DNA from: Gloeopeniophorella convolvens
Lineage: Eukaryota; Basidiomycota; Agaricomycetes; Russulales
Assembly (NCBI GenBank): GCA_022496205.1
Contig: WTXD01000004.1
Span: 1 to 64,000, forward strand
Direction of reading: 5' to 3'
DNA length: 64,000 bases
A program made the translations under genes and the position numbers. The notes beneath the pieces are model-generated. The model worked only from the letters and a program-made list of their open reading frames with translations. It was not told the origin of the DNA and made no database searches. Of this stretch, positions 62,374-64,000 are shown piece by piece. Every line of letters starts with the position of its first letter. Positions within the stretch are counted from its first letter, which is position 1.

Positions 62374-63571
62374 CTGTCCTCGTCCCCGTTTAGTATCTAC
62401 TGGACGCTCTGCGCCCGGGTCGTGTATTTATGCTTCTTCTCTCTCCTGCCTTTGACGATGCGGTACTATGTTTTTGTTTTGTTTTGTCTGTATGGTTCTG
62501 GTGCCGTCGGCGGTGTTTGGGCGTTGCCCGCGCTCATGCGTCTCGGGTTCAAGGTTCTTGGCTCGCCGCCGTTGTCGCGGCGACGCCGCCCTGCCCTACG
62601 GATAGTATACACTTCTGGAATGTCTCTGCGCCCGTAATTACGTTCACCGAGAGACTTCGCTCGCGGACTCACAGCAAAGTTGTTGGCGCTCGGCTCTTAC
62701 GTTGCCAGCGACACAGTGCGAGACGCGCGCCAGCCCGCTTCGGGCCCTTCCACTTCGGGTGCGCGCCCCAGGTCGAATGAAATTCGATTCAAGCTCACAC
62801 CTTCATATCCTCTGAATCTTCTGTCTTCTAACCCATTCTCAGTATTTACTCCGAGATGAAACTCGAGTCGAGTCAGTCGACGCACGTCGCACGACATTGG
62901 CCGGTTGGCAGGAGACGTGGCCCACCCGCCTCGGCCCCTCGTTCCCTACAGCCCGTTCGCTGAACCCCGCACGTCTCATCTTCCCCGGTCCCCGCAAAGC
63001 CCAGTGTATCCAAACAAGCGCGCAACGCGCTCCTCAGCCTGTGATGCAAGTTGCGTCATCCGACGCTCGTACAGCTTGCGAGGATGCGGCAAGGAGGCGG
63101 TATATACGCTGGTGATGCCAACACGTCGGTGGAGTGCGCCGGCTGCGCGCGGCCGAGCAATATCTTGAGCGCAGTCACGTATGTGCTTGTCAGGCCTGAT
63201 CATGCGAGCACCCTCGTCCTGCCGTCAAGTTGTCCATGCGATGCCGTCTCTGGGGCATTTTCGCCCTCTGGATCGACGGTCAGGTTCGTCCGCTCATCCT
63301 TGTCCCGGCAATAGCCTGCTCACCCTACACGCTTCGCAGGCCGGCGCCGCCGCCCATGTCTGATGCTCCCCAGCACTACTCCATTTGTCGCCCACGAGAA
63401 AACGCGTTACCAAACCGCCGCCAGCAGCGCATGGCGCGGCGGTAGTGAAGACTGCGGTGCTGTAAATCTCAGTCAGCAGACACCAGCCTGGTCGGCGCGC
63501 GGTGCATATATTCGACGAGGCTCGTGCTCGGATATGGTGTTGCAGCATACTACGACTCTGCGCGCGCTGAG
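62374..63571. other. Intergenic before the acetyltransferase gene
   Basis: No gene is recognised. A minus-strand frame at 62976-63203 has a helical, charged end (KLYERRMTQLASQAEERVAR) but no family. The right part should hold the promoter of the next gene; GTGCATATATTCG at about 63502-63514 is a TATA candidate about 60 bp before its ATG. Confidence 0.35.
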
Positions 63572-64000
63572 ATGACACCTCCAAATCTCACGATAAGAGT
63601 TCGTCCCGGACCCGAGCGGTGAGTCTCACCTACCCCGTCTCGTTCCATACGTATCATTCAACACGCTACTGCGCTAGACGCTCTCATCGACGAAGCGATA
63701 CAACTCTTCTGCGCACTCATGACGAAAGGTCGACCCCCAAGTGCTTAGATCCGTTCTTTGCTGACCCAGCGGGCGCGCAGACCCCGCCGCGGTTGCATTC
63801 ACCGCGGGTGACACCTCGGTCATGGCGCCCATGGCACGTGCAATGATTACCCCGCTCGCGCGCCTCGCAGGCGACATGTACGCCGCGCGTGACGCGGCTA
63901 CCGGTGCGCTCGTCGGATACACGATCTGGGTGCGCCCGGGCGAGACGCTCTTCGCGACGTGCGTCCGGCGCTGTGCATCAGCGCTGCTGCTTATTCATGA
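63572..64000 (+). CDS. GNAT-family acetyltransferase, 5' part, cut by window edge
   Basis: The start at 63572 gives MTPPNLTIRVRPGPE. After an intron, the text ALIDEAIQLFCALMTK is followed by a second intron (GTCGAC...GCGCAG) and then AAVAFTAGDTSVMAPMARAM, LARLAGDMYAARDAATGALV and GYTIWVRPGETLFAT. The pattern matches the first half of GNAT N-acyltransferases common in basidiomycetes; the acetyl-CoA loop and the C-terminal half lie beyond 64000. The first splice junction (GAGCG to ACGCTC near 63615-63677) is out of phase by one base, similar to the single-base losses seen in other genes here. The substrate is unknown. Confidence 0.55.

Overview
The window looks like basidiomycete (Agaricomycete) nuclear DNA, most likely from a wood-decay or polypore-type fungus. 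Nearly every gene is broken by many 50-80 nt introns with GTRNGT donors, and no operon-like structure is visible. A Plavaka-type transposase and a coiled-coil F-box/LRR protein of a type expanded in Agaricomycetes point the same way. All functional calls come from reading translated exons by eye; no database search was possible.

Region 1 (1-18.5 kb) is a repeat-rich accessory block. In order it holds: a large inverted pair of LTR-like sequences; a broken SNF2 helicase cut by an LTR; a truncated Tc1/mariner transposase with an array of TTATAA motifs; a nearly intact 13-exon Plavaka transposase gene; a second LTR of the same family; stretches without recognisable genes; one intact orphan gene (545 aa); a mosaic of ATP synthase subunit d and beta-tubulin gene fragments; a MITE-like TTATAA-rich element; and a small repeat whose layout matches part of the two LTRs.

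Region 2 (18.5-33.4 kb) is gene-dense: Mpv17 paralogue 1 (-), a secreted GH31 alpha-glucosidase (+) sharing its upstream region, Mpv17 paralogue 2 (+) with the same exon pattern, an F-box/LRR protein (+), a macro-domain protein (-) and a large aromatic-acid-exporter/DUF2421-type membrane protein (-).

Region 3 (33.4-46 kb) is sparse. It has a peroxisomal-type 2,4-dienoyl-CoA reductase (-) and an HMG-box transcription factor (-), separated by long stretches where I recognise nothing. Region 4 (46-64 kb) holds an Rtt107/Brc1-type multi-BRCT DNA-repair scaffold (+), a second GH31 glucosidase convergent to it (-), an SH3-RabGAP/TBC protein (-), a divergent prefoldin-6/Vti1 pair, and the 5' part of a GNAT acetyltransferase running off the right edge.

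Two observations stand out. First, three loci (2611-2771, 9026-9190 and 17982-18149) share one unusual layout: a tiny exon, a GC-AG or GT-AG intron of 50-53 nt, a second tiny exon, a 14-22 nt spacer starting GT and ending AG, and then the same two exons fused without the intron. This looks like an RNA-derived (spliced) copy placed next to its unspliced parent, in the transcription-start region of LTR elements. Second, several otherwise well-preserved genes carry single-base deletions, always in the same direction and often near short homopolymers. That is more like an unpolished long-read assembly than true gene decay.
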